DNA of 64,000 nucleotides from Enoplolaimus lenunculus (GCA_030248215.1 JASANG010000809.1:122208-186207), one strand, 5' to 3'. Shown: positions 33,343 to 46,328, counted from the first letter of the stretch. Notes: generated from the letters alone by a model not told the origin. Translations and numbers: made by a program.

Positions 33343-34378
33343 TCAAAACATGCTTGTCTGTACAAAATCATTGTTGTTAAGAGCGCATACATCACATTTC
33401 TTTATGGTTTTGTCGCAATTTGTGTTAAGACCTCTTTCAGAAACTGTACTAACCATATTTTTCCACGCCAAAGAAAAATAAAACCGCTATAGGAACGTGA
33501 AGAATGTGAGCAAATGGAATAACAAGTATTGTTGCTGCCATTCATAAAGCCACAAATATTTTTCGATTTAATGGCACATTTCAGGAATGTAATACCTTTT
33601 TTCACTCATACGATAAAAACAGTTTAAAAATTCAACTTTTTCTACATCATCTGGTTTCAAGTTTCTTATGAAAATTTTAGGCGCGTAAAGAATCACAAAT
33701 TTTTACTTGCGCTTTGAAATTCTTTATTTGCGGGTATACCCGCGCCAAAATTTTCTTACCCGTACCCGCGTTACCCGCGGGTAGCGTGCGTGCTTAGTTT
33801 GATCAAAATAACAATGTTTTCAAAAATTAATTACACTGTTCAAAGAATATAAACAAACCTGAGAGTACTCTGAGTTCGCTTTACAATCAATATATTGTCA
33901 GTTGTCACACGAATTCGTTCTTGTTTTGAGTTTGAATCAATCATTCTATATGTTTTTTGTAGCTTGCAAAAATGCAGCGGATTTTTATCATAAACAGCCA
34001 AATTCCTGCTATCCTGCAGCATATTCAAAGGCTGCCATAGAAACGCAATTGTGTTTAAAATGGCAACATCAATTGCAGTTTTCTGCTCAACGTACTGGAA
34101 TGAAATTATCAATTTACTGTATTGGGAACAACTTTTGCTGTTGTATATTCTTATCCCACATTTAATGTTTACCGCTTAAGCAAAGGTTTAGACAAAGGAT
34201 TAGAGGCATTAATAAACCTTTTTCTAAAACAAATCCTGAGCATAAACCTAAACTTAAATGTGGGCGCGAAGTTTACAAGGGCGAAGTTTCAGTTATGTTT
34301 CCAAGTAAACAATGTTTTAAGCGTTGCTTATCTTTTGGTATTAAAGCTTACAGAAAATATTTTGCCCGTTTGCAGGTG

Positions 34379-34531
34379 GTCCGTAGCCAGCTCACCTTGT
34401 TGGGGAGCTGAAAGCTTTTCAGTAGGGAATACAAGGGTATTCTATGACTTACAAGCGAGGTTGAAGATTATTAGGGGGCAAAATTGATTTCAGGAAAGCT
34501 GACCTCATGTCTCTCCCTTATCTACGGGGCC
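34379..34531. mobile_element. Worn MITE, GCCCGTAGCCAGCTCAC family
   Basis: The left end GTCCGTAGCCAGCTCACCTT and inner sequence GACTTACAAGCGAGGTTGAA match the intact copy at 35935. The right end is reduced to CTACGGGGC. Confidence 0.55.
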
Positions 34532-34666
34532 GCCCCTTTGAAAAATACCGTCAATAAAAATACGTTAGCTTGAAACTGCTTTTAGCGTAATACTTCGTAC
34601 TTTTTCTAGCCTACGTTTACAATATCAACTGCGAAACGAAAAAGATGCAAGAGCAACACAGTAGTG

Positions 34667-34850
34667 GTAATACCCCTGCAGGGGTATTACTACTCACAGT
34701 GTCACAGTTAACTGCAGTAAATGCATTTGCAATAAAAATTGCACTGTATATACTTAGAAAGTGTTGGGTATTACTACTCACAGTGTCACAGTTAACTGCA
34801 GTAAATGCATTTGCCATAAAAATTGCACTGTATATACTTAGAAAGTGTTA
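34667..34850. repeat. Palindrome followed by a two-copy tandem repeat (~83 bp)
   Basis: A perfect 24-bp palindrome centred on CCCCTGCAGGGG spans 34667-34690. It runs into two near-identical copies of a unit containing GGTATTACTACTCACAGTGT, CACAGTTAACTGCAGTAAAT and TACTTAGAAAGTGTT. Confidence 0.8.
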
Positions 34851-35234
34851 ATTGTTTTCAGTTATATAGAGTTTTCACGTTGTGATTTATTTTTTTACTG
34901 CTGTATATCGTTGAATCATTTCTAAAAGAAAGTTTTCTATAAGTGAATATGCGAAAGGTCAGTTGTGCCGTTTTGGTTTCATCTTGGGTCAGAAAAATGT
35001 TTTTAATGATACGACTAACGTTTGATCTCTGCTACGTTTAATAGATGTCAATTCCATGCTTTTAACATGGCTAAAAACAGTCCGACTGTATCGGCCGTTC
35101 TCTTGTCCGTAAGACAACATCTCCCGCCTTTGCTAAAAGCCGCCCATCATTAATCTATAAAGTTTTAAAAGTAATTTTTGAATTTTCTCTTTAAAACAAA
35201 TACTTCCACCCACATAGAAATTTTCTTTTAATTG

Positions 35235-35440
35235 GGCTTTCAGAGGATCTGCCGCCCCAGAACCCGGTTAGCATCAGGAAACCCTACGCAGGATGGAGTG
35301 ATATCGCCACCCAGACCCTGGAAGGAAAAAACTGTGGTTTCAAATACTGGCGTCAACTGTGGACTGATGGTGGGGGTGGTACGGTTGTGCCATCCGTCAC
35401 CAGGACCAAAGTTTTGATTACAATTAAACTCATCCACTGT
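35235..35440. other. Short G+C-rich stretch of unknown nature
   Basis: About 200 bp clearly richer in G+C than its surroundings, open on both strands (61 and 65 codons), preceded by a TTTCAG. I recognise no protein or RNA family in it. It may be a repeat fragment. Confidence 0.3.
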
Positions 35441-35709
35441 AATGTATGCTTCAAAAAGTGTTTTTCAGTCGCTCCCGTGGCTTTCTTATAAAGTATATAT
35501 GTCGCGAATATAATTGATTTGTAAGTGTTTTTGTAACTTGTGTATATTTGTTGAAAACGTGAGTTATTACTCAGTGCTGCATAAAATTCGATGAATGCGT
35601 TCGCAAGCTATTTAAGGTTTCGAGGAGGTTTATTACGTATTGATTTTGCATTTTAACAATTAGTCATATTTTCTGAATTCCTCCTTGACAAGGCAAAACG
35701 GTTAATATA

Positions 35710-35895
35710 TCGAACAGGGCGGCAGTAGGAGTGCAAGATAATTCCTAAGCTTAAGCCGAAGCTTAAGCCTGAGCAAATAAGCCTATACCTAAGCCTGAGC
35801 CTAAGCCTGAGCGAAAAATCAGCCTGAGCTTAAACTTACTCTTTTGCAGTTTTGCGGAAAAGCTGTCCACCCTTGATCTTTAACTGGGAAAAGCT
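35710..35895. mobile_element. MITE with TTAGGC-type core
   Basis: The left end has GAACAGGGCGGCAG. The core is a run of CCTAAGCCTGAGCCTAAGCC-like hexamers, and the right end CCACCCTTGATCTTTAACTG is worn. Confidence 0.55.
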
Positions 35896-35934
35896 GTGTT
35901 TTAGTTAGCTGCACATTGCAAATAGGACGTGTTT

Positions 35935-36100
35935 CAGGCCCGTAGCCAGCTCACCTTGCTAGGGGTAAAAAATTTCTCAGGAGGTGCATTTAAGGGTTTT
36001 TACCGACTTACAAACAAGATTGAAAATCTTCTAAGGGGGAGGGGGCAAAATTTTTCCACTGGGGGCTGAGCCCGCTTGGCCCCTATTGGCTACGGGCCTG
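35935..36100. mobile_element. hAT-like MITE with perfect 8-bp target duplication (GCCCGTAGCC family)
   Basis: It starts CAGGCCCGTAGCCAGCTCAC and ends GGCTACGGGCCTG. ACGTGTTT lies directly on both sides (35927-35934 and 36101-36108). Related copies are near 64, 34379, 46697, 48107 and 48566. Confidence 0.88.
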
Positions 36101-37428
36101 ACGTGTTTGCAAAAATGAGTAGCGCTTTTTTTCATTATAGTCTTATATTTCGACATTTCCTACCATTCTGGATCATACCACACTGCACACAAGACTTGTA
36201 CATAATTTAGTTCCATTGTTGTTCCGACAAATTTTTAGGGGCATTTTTCTGTTGATAAACTCGAAATCGTTTTTGAAATTTTTATACAACGTACCACGTT
36301 TAAAATACTGGCTATTTCCGTGATTCCATTGGACGCCTCGCCATGAATTTCGGTAATTTTGTTGAAATTGTTTTTAAAAGCGTGCCTTTAAATCCCAAAT
36401 TCCCATTGGCGGATCCAGAAATGTCTGCGAGGGAAGCATGCAATATGTGTTGTGAAAAAGCCTCACGAGCGAACCTAAACCCAAAGTTAAACGAATTTTG
36501 GTGACCCAAAGTAAAAATTGCGTAGAGACGTTTCAGAACCAAATGGTTCTGGTCATACAAAAGCAACAGTTTAACCTAGGCATAAAAACAAATTTGTTCG
36601 ATGACAGTATGCCTAGGCAATATATGTAACAGATGCACTGTGTGATCGTAAATTAATTTAGCAGATACCGGAGCCAGATAGTGACTTTAATTGTTTGATT
36701 TGCCAAAAGTATTTGTTTTACTGAATTAAATTAATCGTGTGATGGATAACTGAACCCAAAAAGCTTCGTGCTCCAAGGTATTCAGCCAGCACATACTCAA
36801 AAGTCACCCGGTGTACGCATAATATTGTGCAATTTGCATAAGCCTTTAACGAGTGTGTAATTAAATTAATCGTTAATAGCCTAGATTGCTTCATTTTGCT
36901 CCAGTGTGAAAACGATAAGCATCTTTACTGTGCCAGGCAGCACAATGTTTCCATATCCAATTTTTTTAACTAACTTAACCGCAAACATAAGAAATATATG
37001 GTATTTTTGTTAGATTTATACCGGATAGTAGAGCCGGATACGAATGTCTGTTTTTTGCCGGATATTAATCGAGAACCAAACATCTTGTCGTTCTCTGAAC
37101 AGGCCATTTGTAATAAATACTTTACTCAGAAATTTGCGGTGCTACCAGACACTGGCAAATTAAGACTCAGAAAGTTTTAAAAGGTGGGTTTCCGCGAGTA
37201 GCGAGATATAATAGTTGAAAATAAACGTCGCGAACGAAAATACGAACAACATTTTAGTGCTAACTTTTATTCAAATTCTTGGTTTTGATTGGTGTTGGAC
37301 TAGGCAGGCATAGGTCGGGGTGCCGGCTCTTAGATAAGCCAGTACTTAGAAGATTTACATATGTTATGCAAGTATAACATTTTAATCACTACAATTGTTT
37401 TCAGAGCATAAGCGCTTCTGTACACTTA

Positions 37429-40400
37429 ATGCAAATAGTATTAGATCAAACGACAGAAAATAATCGTGACAACTTCGGATTGTCGAACGCAAACCCTTGT
37501 TCGAAACCTTCGGTTGTTATTATCGGCGCCGGATATTCCGGATTAGCAGCGGCGAATACTCTAATCAACGACTATAAAATTAGCAATGTAATCGTTTTAG
37601 AAGCATTAAATCGAGTTGGCGGACGAGTTAATACTCAGCTTGAACACGGTAAGCAATAAAGCGTTTATTGATTAATATAATTAAAGCTGGAACGCCGTTA
37701 TTTCGGGTATGGTTTCAGGATAGAACAAATAATTCTGTTTTTGTAACTTATTCTAGTGTATGTACAAAAACACGGGAATTATTTTTTCTCACGGTGTCAA
37801 ATAAAGACAGAGTACGTCACGCGAAACAGCGGAAGCTTTTAAAGTTTTGATTTTGGACCGAACTGTGAAGGAATCCGATAATTGGTTGGTACCAAAGAAC
37901 TAAAAAAAGGTGCAAATTGCGTAGTTAACAAATTGGCGAGCAAAGCGAGAGTGATGAGAGCGCATTTTTTGCATTGAAAGTAAAAAATTCCAAAATGAAG
38001 TGTTCCGTTTTGATGGATTTTTAGGAATGTCAGCGACACCCTTATATTTTTCTTGGGTGCCTACTGACATCCTTAACACCTGCATTCCCGCGGGACAGTA
38101 TATCTTTTAGTTCTAACAGTTAATACTGATTCTGAAATTATTGGGAACCTTGATCTGCTATGCATATGCTTTGAGATGTTGACGTTAAAAATCTGTCATC
38201 TACTTTGGCTATCAGCTACTGCTTATGACATTTTGTTTTGCATTTTTGGATGAAGTTTAAAAGTTGTTTAGTTGTGGACATACGAAATTAGAACGCTGTC
38301 TCGAGTTTAGTGATGTGCCGATGTCAAAATTTTTGACGATGCCGATTATTATTTTGAAAATATACTGATGCTGACTCCGATTGTAGTATTCGATGCTTAA
38401 AGTACATATAGGATACAAAGTTACATCATTATAAATGCCACCACCTCAGCCCTAACAACCGTAACACATGGTTTTATAAGAACCGTTCATTTCAATTAAT
38501 TTTTTCAAACAAAGCAAGAGAGATAATAGTTTCCCTGATCAGACGCACCAATATACGCCAGCAAGTGAAACTTATAGCACTCTAACTCAGTGTTATGTGC
38601 AAAAAGTATCTGCAAAGAATAGCCAATTTTTTCGTAATGCACCGATGTCGATACTCGCGATAAGTGCCGATTGTTACCGATGCCGATGCCGATTAATCTG
38701 CAAATCTTGACTCGGGTTGCAAATTTTAATGCAACATGCAAGACAAATTAGGCTAAGGCAATTTCGAGTGATTCGTACAAATGTAACTATAGTATTAACT
38801 GTCAGTTTAAGTTTACGAATAAGTCTATTTAAATACTATGATGGCACGCCTTTCGCCTTCTATTATCACAGAGTGTGGGAGGAAACTAAACAAGTACCTG
38901 TACTTCAGACGGCACTCGTCTTGAACTTGGAGCCCAATTTATCCACGATCGAAATAATGCGTTGTTTAGTTTCCTTGATAGCATTGGCAACGTTGATACG
39001 ACTGATCGGCTTAAAAGGTAACCGTTTTACAGGCAAATTGAAGGACATATTAAAACAATTTTGAATTTGATCAATTCACTTTCGCATTGTTCACAATGTT
39101 ATACATCGAACGACTCGTTCTTAGTGTTATACTCATACAAAATTAAATTCTAATACAAAATTAAAATCAGGACTTGTCAAAAATTTGACATATGGAGAAT
39201 AAATACACACAATGGTTACTGAAACACCTATCAAGCGGTAAACTTCATTAAAACCATTTTATGGATAACACAAAAATCACAGTTTAATAAAAATGCTTAA
39301 GACTAAATTTTTCGGGGTACAATGAAATATAAATTTAAAAAAATGCTTGTGTCAATTTTAAAACTGCTTATTCTTCAGTATCTTATTCACAGGCGAAATT
39401 TTGCGTGACACGGTCAGCTCTTAAATACCCATTTCTAACTGCTGTATTTTTGCTGGAGCATAAGCCTCAGTTGTTCTACTGTTTACGTCGGCCTATGTAA
39501 AAATCAGGAGAGGAACGTTTTTCTGTGGGACTGCAATATAGTAAGCTTAAGCTTTAGAGTAAATTCTTTTGCTTGGGTTTAGGCTCAGGAATGTGCTTAT
39601 GCTACTGTTACAACCCTGCTCTATATATTGGTCATATGTTCTTAGTTTTGATTAACTTGGTGACGTCTTATATTTCATTTTTGCTTTAACTTGGTGACGT
39701 CTTATATTTCTTTTTTGCTTATGTAATTATACCGGAAATAATTTAATTTTAAGCGTCATATTTTCAGTCGGTTGAAGCCAAAGCTGACACGGAAAAACTC
39801 AACTGGAAGTTGTGATATAAACAACAACAGCAATAATAATAATAATAATAATAATAGAAATAACAAAAATTATAACGAAAGTTCGGAATTAGATCGAAAC
39901 GGAAACGATACAGTCGATAAGAAATTCAGCGTAAATGCTGATCAAGATGGTGTTGTTCTACCGCTAATTAGCATCGGTGGACGAAGATTGGAAGCTGCAA
40001 CTGTTGAGCAATGGGCAATGCTGTATCCACGATTTGAATTGCAGATGGAACAAGCGATAACCGCGCACGAAAATGTGGTTGAGTCGTGCGAAAATTCTAA
40101 TGTCACGTTTGAGTTACCATCCATCGGTAAGCAGCGTCTTAGCTTTCGAAGTTGATGCAAAATAGAGGCAATTGTTGTAATGAAATCATATTTGTTGTAT
40201 ACAGTGATAACGGTAAAGATAAATCATTTGAAAGCAGCCTCATGAACAAATTGGAACCAGAGCCAAATGCAAATGTTGTGGCTTCAGCGTGAACTTACGC
40301 AGAAAAAGATTCACCCCTTTCTTTCAGTTAATTTATCAACTGCGTGAAACTTGCAATAAACAGTTTTGAATTTTGCTGATTGAACTTTAGCATCGCACCG

Positions 40401-43400
40401 ATTTGGCTGTGGTTTTTAAACTCATTGAGCGTGTAAATAATGTTAAAATTTAAAATATGAAACAAAAATTGGCTGTTAAGAAATATAAGCTGTCATTTGT
40501 CAACAATTAATATATTAAAGAAGTATTTTGGGCTAAAAAACCATTTAAATTTTTTACTTTGTCTTAAAATCCAAATTTATCCTGTAATATTGACATTGTA
40601 TGCCAGTTTTTAGCCAACGATACAACAATCAACGGCATTTAGGTATCATACTTTGTCCACGCGTTTTTATAAACTATTTAAGTTGGTAAAACAAGAAACT
40701 TCGTTTCGAAATTTTCATAAAATTTAACCCTTGATTACTTCTCCGAAATCATGACTGTGCTGTTGTTTTTAGTATATTTTTCAATATTTATCCCAAATGA
40801 TGCAATATGCTATAGACTAAAAATTTGTTATTTAGGTGAATTTTGTATGTCACAACTTATGGATTCTTTTGGCATACTGGATGACGCTTTACTGGATCAA
40901 AAATGTGAAAGACGCAATGGAATGTATGTGGATACAGTTGCTCGGTATGTCGAAACGATGTTCAAACTTGATTACAGCGCTTCGACGTGGTACGATTTAA
41001 GCATGAAAAATTACGAAAAGACCAATGAAACGAGTAGTAATTGTTTGTCCAATCAGGATTTAGCACGCTTAGAATCCTTGAGGAATCATGCACGCCATAG
41101 ATCACTGTTTGACGAAAAGAAATTATCCGATCAAATTCTTCCCGATGAAATTCTACCAGACCATACATCGCGGTTAAAAGAACAAAATCTATCCAATCAA
41201 ATTGTAGAAATTCGGCGCCGTTCAGATGAAATTGAAGTTTTTCCTAATGAAATTCAACCGGATCATATATCACTGTTTGATGAAGAGAAATTATCCAATC
41301 ATGTTGTCAAAATCAAACAACATTGGGACAAAATTGAAGTTTTCGCCAATGAAATTCGTCCAACTTCCAGCCATGAGGCGTTGTCGAGCAAAATCCAAGC
41401 TGGCGAGTGCTTTAACAATCAGACTCAAGTTTACGGCAAAGTACAGGAATCGGAATGGCCAGAAACTGGTGATTGTCATATTTCAACAAAATTTGCCCTT
41501 GCACCTGATTGCGTCGGAGCTGCAGTTGAAAATTCAACTTATCACAATGAGTTCTGGCCATTTCGTGACCGATCTTTAAGTAGCGAATCGAGCGAAAATT
41601 CCGAATCTAATTACGTTGAACTATCGTTGAAGAACGACGGCTATAAATCATTAACGGATCGAATAATGAAAGCATTGCCGAACGGTACAGTTCAACTGAA
41701 CCAGCGTGTTGTGAAAATTGAATGGACCAATCAAAATCAAGACGCCAAGAATAGTAAATGCGTCGTTACCACTGAAGCTGGGAATGTGTTCGAGGTATGT
41801 TGTCAAGTGGGTAATCTATATGAAAGCATCGGTTTCCAGTTCGCTATGCGTAGAAGTGGTTAATCGTTTTTGAACATGATCATTGAAATTTTTCTATTAA
41901 ACCAAAGCCGCATGACAAAAAAACAGTTGGCAACGCATAGTTGACGAAAAACTTAATACAAAAAATTACTTACTCAAGAAATGCTAGTAGCAGTCTTAAA
42001 TGGTTTATTACGCACCAGACTTAGGGAATATATTTGAGGCAAGAAATTTTCATTTTTGGGTGGAAATGTTTGTCTATAAGTTCCACCGCCACTGGAACAG
42101 TCCCTCTTTTATTCAGATCCCTATATTTCTGATTTCAGTGTGATCATGTCATCGTAACGCTACCAATTGGTGCTCTCAAACTAAACCTGCCAACACTGTT
42201 CATTCCGCAACTTCCGTGTGAAAAAGTACAACAAATTCATTCCATGGGTAAGTTAAATTAAATGACTGGAAAACACGCATTACGGTCGTTATCAGTGACG
42301 TTATACTTTGTTTTTCTCCATAAAAATGTATTTAATTAGGTGATATCGTACAGTATCCATATTACGTTTTACAAAATGTTTAAAATAAAATAAAAAAATT
42401 AATTTTTTTGTTTGTTTCAGGTTTTGGCAAAGTCGAAAAGTTGTTTGTCGAGTATTCGTATGCAAATTTAATTCCAAACGTCATTCCAAATCAGTATATT
42501 TTTATGTTTGATTTCGATGTAAGTTTATGTCAAATTTTTTTAAAATATATATTTCTTGAAGTTTTGCCAGAAAAATTTTTTTCGGTCGCTGGTTTTGCGT
42601 CGACAATTCTGACGTTAAAGCATTATTATAAACGTTGCATCGAACGATTAGATCCAAACACAAAAATGAATATGTAGCACGTATATTCAACTGATTTCAG
42701 GAACCTCAATTAGAAGCTGCTCTGTCACTATGTGAAGTTTTGCCATCACCACCAGATTCTACGCTGATTGAATTTTGGATCACAGACCCTGGCGTCAGTG
42801 TATTTTTGGACGCAACAGATGCTCAACTCATCAGGGCTGTTTCAAATAAGCTACAAAAACACTTTTTCAATATTACAAATTTCAATCTGAACAGTCCAAA
42901 GAAGCTAATCAGGTAAATCAATGCGTATGTTCGCAAAATTATTTTTTGTTCACAATCAAAGCAAACGGGTGCAATCCTAATACGGCTAGCCACCGCACCA
43001 ATTATCACGGTGGCTATCTGCCGTAGCAAAGGCTCCTGATTGGTTAAAGTAACCAACTGTATGCATACAGCGTAATATGATTGGTCCATTTTTGCGAACA
43101 ACAGAATACTATATCGGACAGTATTAACTGGCCAATCAATACTTCTGTAGCACATTTTAGGTGACAGCGTTAGGTTTTTTGAATGGCGCGTTATTTACGT
43201 GTTGATATGGGAAACGTTTTGATTTGTCAGCATATAAACCAATCAGTGGCGGTTGCTGCGGCGGCTAGCGACCGTCACAATTGGTGTGCTGGCTAGTCAT
43301 ACCTAAATTGGTGCGGTGTCTACGACATATATACTGATCGTTACTTTAAACTGACAACTTGAATTAATAGTCAATTTCTGTGCCTATACCTATACAAGAG

Positions 43401-44201
43401 TCCTTTGTTGTCGTAATATCCTCCAGCTGTAAGTATTCGTTTCCATATATCTCATACGCTGCGACCCGACACTAATCGCAGCGAGTTAACACAGGCGAAT
43501 GCCCGTATTTTGATGAAAAGTGCAACCATTAATACAACACTTCGGCGCTACTCGATTTAATTTGTTTGAAAATTAATGCCCGTTTTGATTTGCATTTCCG
43601 ATATTTTGGTTTTTATTCGTTTTTAAGCAGTTTTTTATTGGCTTTTATAGGACGAACTGGACCAAACAACCAGAATTCAACGGAGCATATTCATATTTGT
43701 CAATGAAATCGCAACATATCAACGATCTTGGATCACGTCTAGGCATTCCTGTGTATGATGCGAATAAGGTAATAATAATAATGCTCGTGACGGTTTGTTT
43801 ATTGTACGACATTTTGATATGAAAAATGGCCAATGTATAGAACAGGCGCCGTAACAGTACTAGTATATGCATATTCCTAAACCTAAGCTTAAGCCTAAAC
43901 TTAAAAATGAATGAGCGTACACGTATTAGTCTAAAGCTAAAAGCATACTCTGTTTGCAGTCCCGCAGAAAAACATTCCGCCCCTGATGTTTACATGGTCT
44001 TTAAAAATTAAGAACAGAATACATCAGTGATACTCGGCATTAAGGTCTCTTACTGATTAAGTAATATTTTTACTTCAGAAACCTGTGATCTTATTTGCTG
44101 GCGAAGCGACTTCTGTGGAATGTTTTGGAACAGTCCATGGTGCATTTGAGTCTGGAACACGCGAAGGGCGCAGGATTGGGACTTTTTACAATATCATTTA
44201 A
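37429..44201 (+). CDS. FAD-dependent polyamine/spermine oxidase-like enzyme with a large insertion, nine exons
   Basis: Exons 37429-37648, 38909-39017, 39768-40126, 40836-41794, 42139-42247, 42421-42518, 42701-42912, 43651-43768 and 44079-44201 join in phase to 768 residues. The usual family length is about 500-560. Visible are the dinucleotide fold VVIIGAGYSGLAAA (GAGYSG at 33-38), acidic VLEA, RVGGRV, ELGAQFIHD, HVIVTLPIGALK, FGKVEKLFVEY, the NWTKQPEFNGAYSYL segment and the C-terminal FAD motif LFAGEAT with GTVHGAFESGTREGRRI. Such flavoenzymes oxidise spermine or spermidine derivatives; substrate choice cannot be read here. Exon 3 adds an Asn-rich tract coded by (AAT)n, and exon 4 adds about 160 charged residues (about 290-455) with imperfect repeats. 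The exon is also open upstream of the chosen Met back to the acceptor at 37404, so an earlier start is possible. Confidence 0.9.
39490..39633. mobile_element. MITE with TTAGGC-type core in polyamine-oxidase intron 2
   Basis: Ends are GGCCTATGTAAAAATCAGG and AACCCTGCTCTATATATTGG. The core has TAAGCTTAAGCTTTAG and GCTTGGGTTTAGGCTCAGG. Confidence 0.6.
39835..39858 (+). repeat. (AAT)n microsatellite inside coding exon 3
   Basis: Eight AAT codons in a row extend the polyamine-oxidase Asn tract. The reading frame is kept because the unit is three bases. Length variation between individuals would be expected. Confidence 0.85.
42967..43319. mobile_element. MITE with long (~80-bp) inverted ends in polyamine-oxidase intron 7
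   Basis: The left end, with GGCTAGCCACCGCACCAATT and later CTCCTGATTGG, is matched by the inverse right end with CCAATCAGTGGCGG and AATTGGTGTGCTGGCTAG, imperfectly over about 80 bp. A relative lies at about 47040-47275. Confidence 0.65.
43828..43999. mobile_element. MITE with TTAGGC-type core in polyamine-oxidase intron 8
   Basis: Ends are GGCCAATGTATAGAACAGG and CGCCCCTGATGTTTACATGG. The core has CCTAAACCTAAGCTTAAGCC-like sequence. Confidence 0.7.
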
Positions 44202-44400
44202 TTGCCGTTTTATGTACCTTTTGACGAGCTCTGCCTGTAACGCAGGCTACGCAGGTTGTAACCGGGCGTCTACTCTCTTCCAGGAAACAGCGATGTCCGT
44301 TGCCGTTAACCGAAAACCGTAAATTCCGTCATAAATAGTTTTTAATAGCATAAATCATTCAACTTATAAACTGTGATGTACTGTGATTCCGCTCATTTGA

Positions 44401-44406
44401 AATAAA
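44401..44406 (+). promoter_or_regulatory. Possible polyadenylation signal of the polyamine-oxidase gene
   Basis: AATAAA lies about 200 bp after the stop codon, the first such hexamer downstream that I see. Confidence 0.4.
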
Positions 44407-44523
44407 TCACATTTAATTTTGAAAATGCGAAAACAATTGATACAATACACTCACTACGGTAAAGATTACTAAATTGAAAGTAAAGACATAACTAACATTA
44501 AAACTGATTTTCTATCAGCTGTC

Positions 44524-44725
44524 GGCCAATGTAAAGAACAAGGGCGGAACAGTGTTATAAGCACATTCCGAAGCCAAAGCTTAAGCCTAAGCGTAAGAAT
44601 GAGCATAATCCTAAGCCAAAGTCCAAGCCCAAGCCTTAGCCAAGCGAAAAAATTAATCTAAAGCTTAAGTTTACTCATTTTTCAGTCTTACAGAAAAACG
44701 TTTCGCCCCTGATCTTTTATGGGCC
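44524..44725. mobile_element. MITE with TTAGGC-type core
   Basis: Ends are GGCCAATGTAAAGAACAAGG and CGCCCCTGATCTTTTATGGG. AGCTGT occurs on both sides near the ends, a possible partial target duplication. Confidence 0.7.
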
Positions 44726-45122
44726 AAGCTGTGCCAGAATTACAATGGTACTACTACTTATTTTAGCAGGCCTGTTCTTCTGTTACCTCAGGGTGCAGTT
44801 ATGTAGAAAGTGGTCAAAAGGTATTACACTTTGTTTAGTACAAGATTTTAGCATTTAGTAATCAAAATTCTCGAAACGCCCGACAAAAACTTTTCTGAAA
44901 TTATTTCAAAATTTAAATCAAATTGAAGTTAAGCCTTGGCTTTTATAGCCTATTAATTTTTAAAAATGTTATTTAATCAAAGTTTGTGTAGACTCAAACC
45001 AGTAATGAAATCACAGAACACAATCATGAGATCGAAAATTTACAAGAATAAAATTGATCAAACGCAGCTCCGCTCTCCGCAACTACGGGGGGCAGGTGGA
45101 ACCGTCCCGTTTACTGATATTA

Positions 45123-45300
45123 GCCCGTGTAAAGAACAGGGGTTTCATAGTTTTCTACGGAATTGCAGTAGAGTAAAGCTTTAGTTTTAGGCAAATTTTT
45201 TGTTTAGGCGTAGCATTAATAAGTATAAAGTTAGTTCTTAACGCTTAGGCTTACGAATATGCATTATACTACTGTTGCGGCCCTGTTCTATACATCCGGC
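45123..45300. mobile_element. MITE with TTAGGC-type core
   Basis: Ends are GCCCGTGTAAAGAACAGGGG and GCGGCCCTGTTCTATACATC. The core is short and worn. Confidence 0.6.
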
Positions 45301-46328
45301 GCCACCCCATAGTTGCGGCTCTACGAGCTAAAATATACACAAATAATCAACGTAAAATATATATATATACAAAACAATAAACATATTAAGAACATACAAC
45401 TTGTATAAAATTAGAATCCACAGCAGCGACAAGACAATCCGTAAAAATGATAAATCTTTGCCGCTGGAGGAATCGACTGGATCAGAGATCCGGTAAGGTC
45501 AGCTATTCTGTAATCTGTGTAGCACCTATAGCCAGTAAAAGCAATACGTCCCCAAACAAGTCAACTATGATAACTAACGATGTGATATTCTAAACGTTTG
45601 ATAGGGTATGTTTGTCGCAAATGTGCTAAATTGCGAAGTTCACCATTCGTCAGCTCCAAAATAGTAGTACCTATCCCCATCGGGTGATAGCTACATCTAC
45701 AATAGCCATATGAAAAAACCGGACATAATCTCACCGATTTTTCATGGTCGAAACCTGATAGGATGCACAACCAGGTGACCACAGTACAGTCACATGACCG
45801 AATTAAGCGAGCGGCAATCCCGATTGTCTCTGCGGTCGCAGGTTAACCGTGGTTGAATTTTTTGACTTTTTGAAAGTCGAGTCTACAGACACGGTTGCAG
45901 TCGTGGTTCAAACCGCGGCTGTAACCGCGTCTCTAGCTATTAAAACGTTAATTTTATGGCTATCGCAGCTGCTGTCTTTGGTATGCTGGCAATAATCACG
46001 GCCAGTTGAAACTGAATTTGCGAGCGATAAAGCAACAATCGCGATCAGTACTACGGTTTGAAACGTGACCTTAAACCGTCTATTTAATAGCTTGGTTTTA
46101 ATGCAGCAGCGCGATTTTTACCTAAAATTATCTTTTAGTAATAAACGATAAAGCTAATGGTTTTATACTATCATTTTGCCTCTTTAATCAAATTCCGAAC
46201 AAAAATCAATATTTTGATATCTAAACATTTTTTGCTGAAAACGTATGTTTAAAATTGCACGCAAGGTGAGCACAAGCATGCAGCATTGTCCGTAAGCAAA
46301 TACTGCATATATAGTTGTCGTTGCAGTT

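Larger units (their letters stand above)
23715..37428. other. Gene-poor stretch between SEH1 and the polyamine-oxidase gene
   Basis: No exon series could be assembled in these 13.7 kb. It holds scattered MITEs (26045, 26387, 29889, 30288, 30838, 32837, 34379, 35710, 35935), short tandem duplications (about 33250-33340 and 34690-34850), a G+C-rich 200-bp stretch (35235-35440) and CRE-like TGACGTCA sequence near 28385. The promoters of the two flanking genes, which are transcribed apart, should lie at its edges. Small unrecognised genes cannot be excluded. Confidence 0.5.
44202..46328. other. Convergent gap between polyamine oxidase and hexosaminidase
   Basis: A possible polyadenylation signal AATAAA for the polyamine-oxidase gene is at 44401-44406, about 200 bp past the stop. 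Two TTAGGC-type MITEs follow (44524 and 45123). The rest shows no recognisable feature. Confidence 0.55.
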
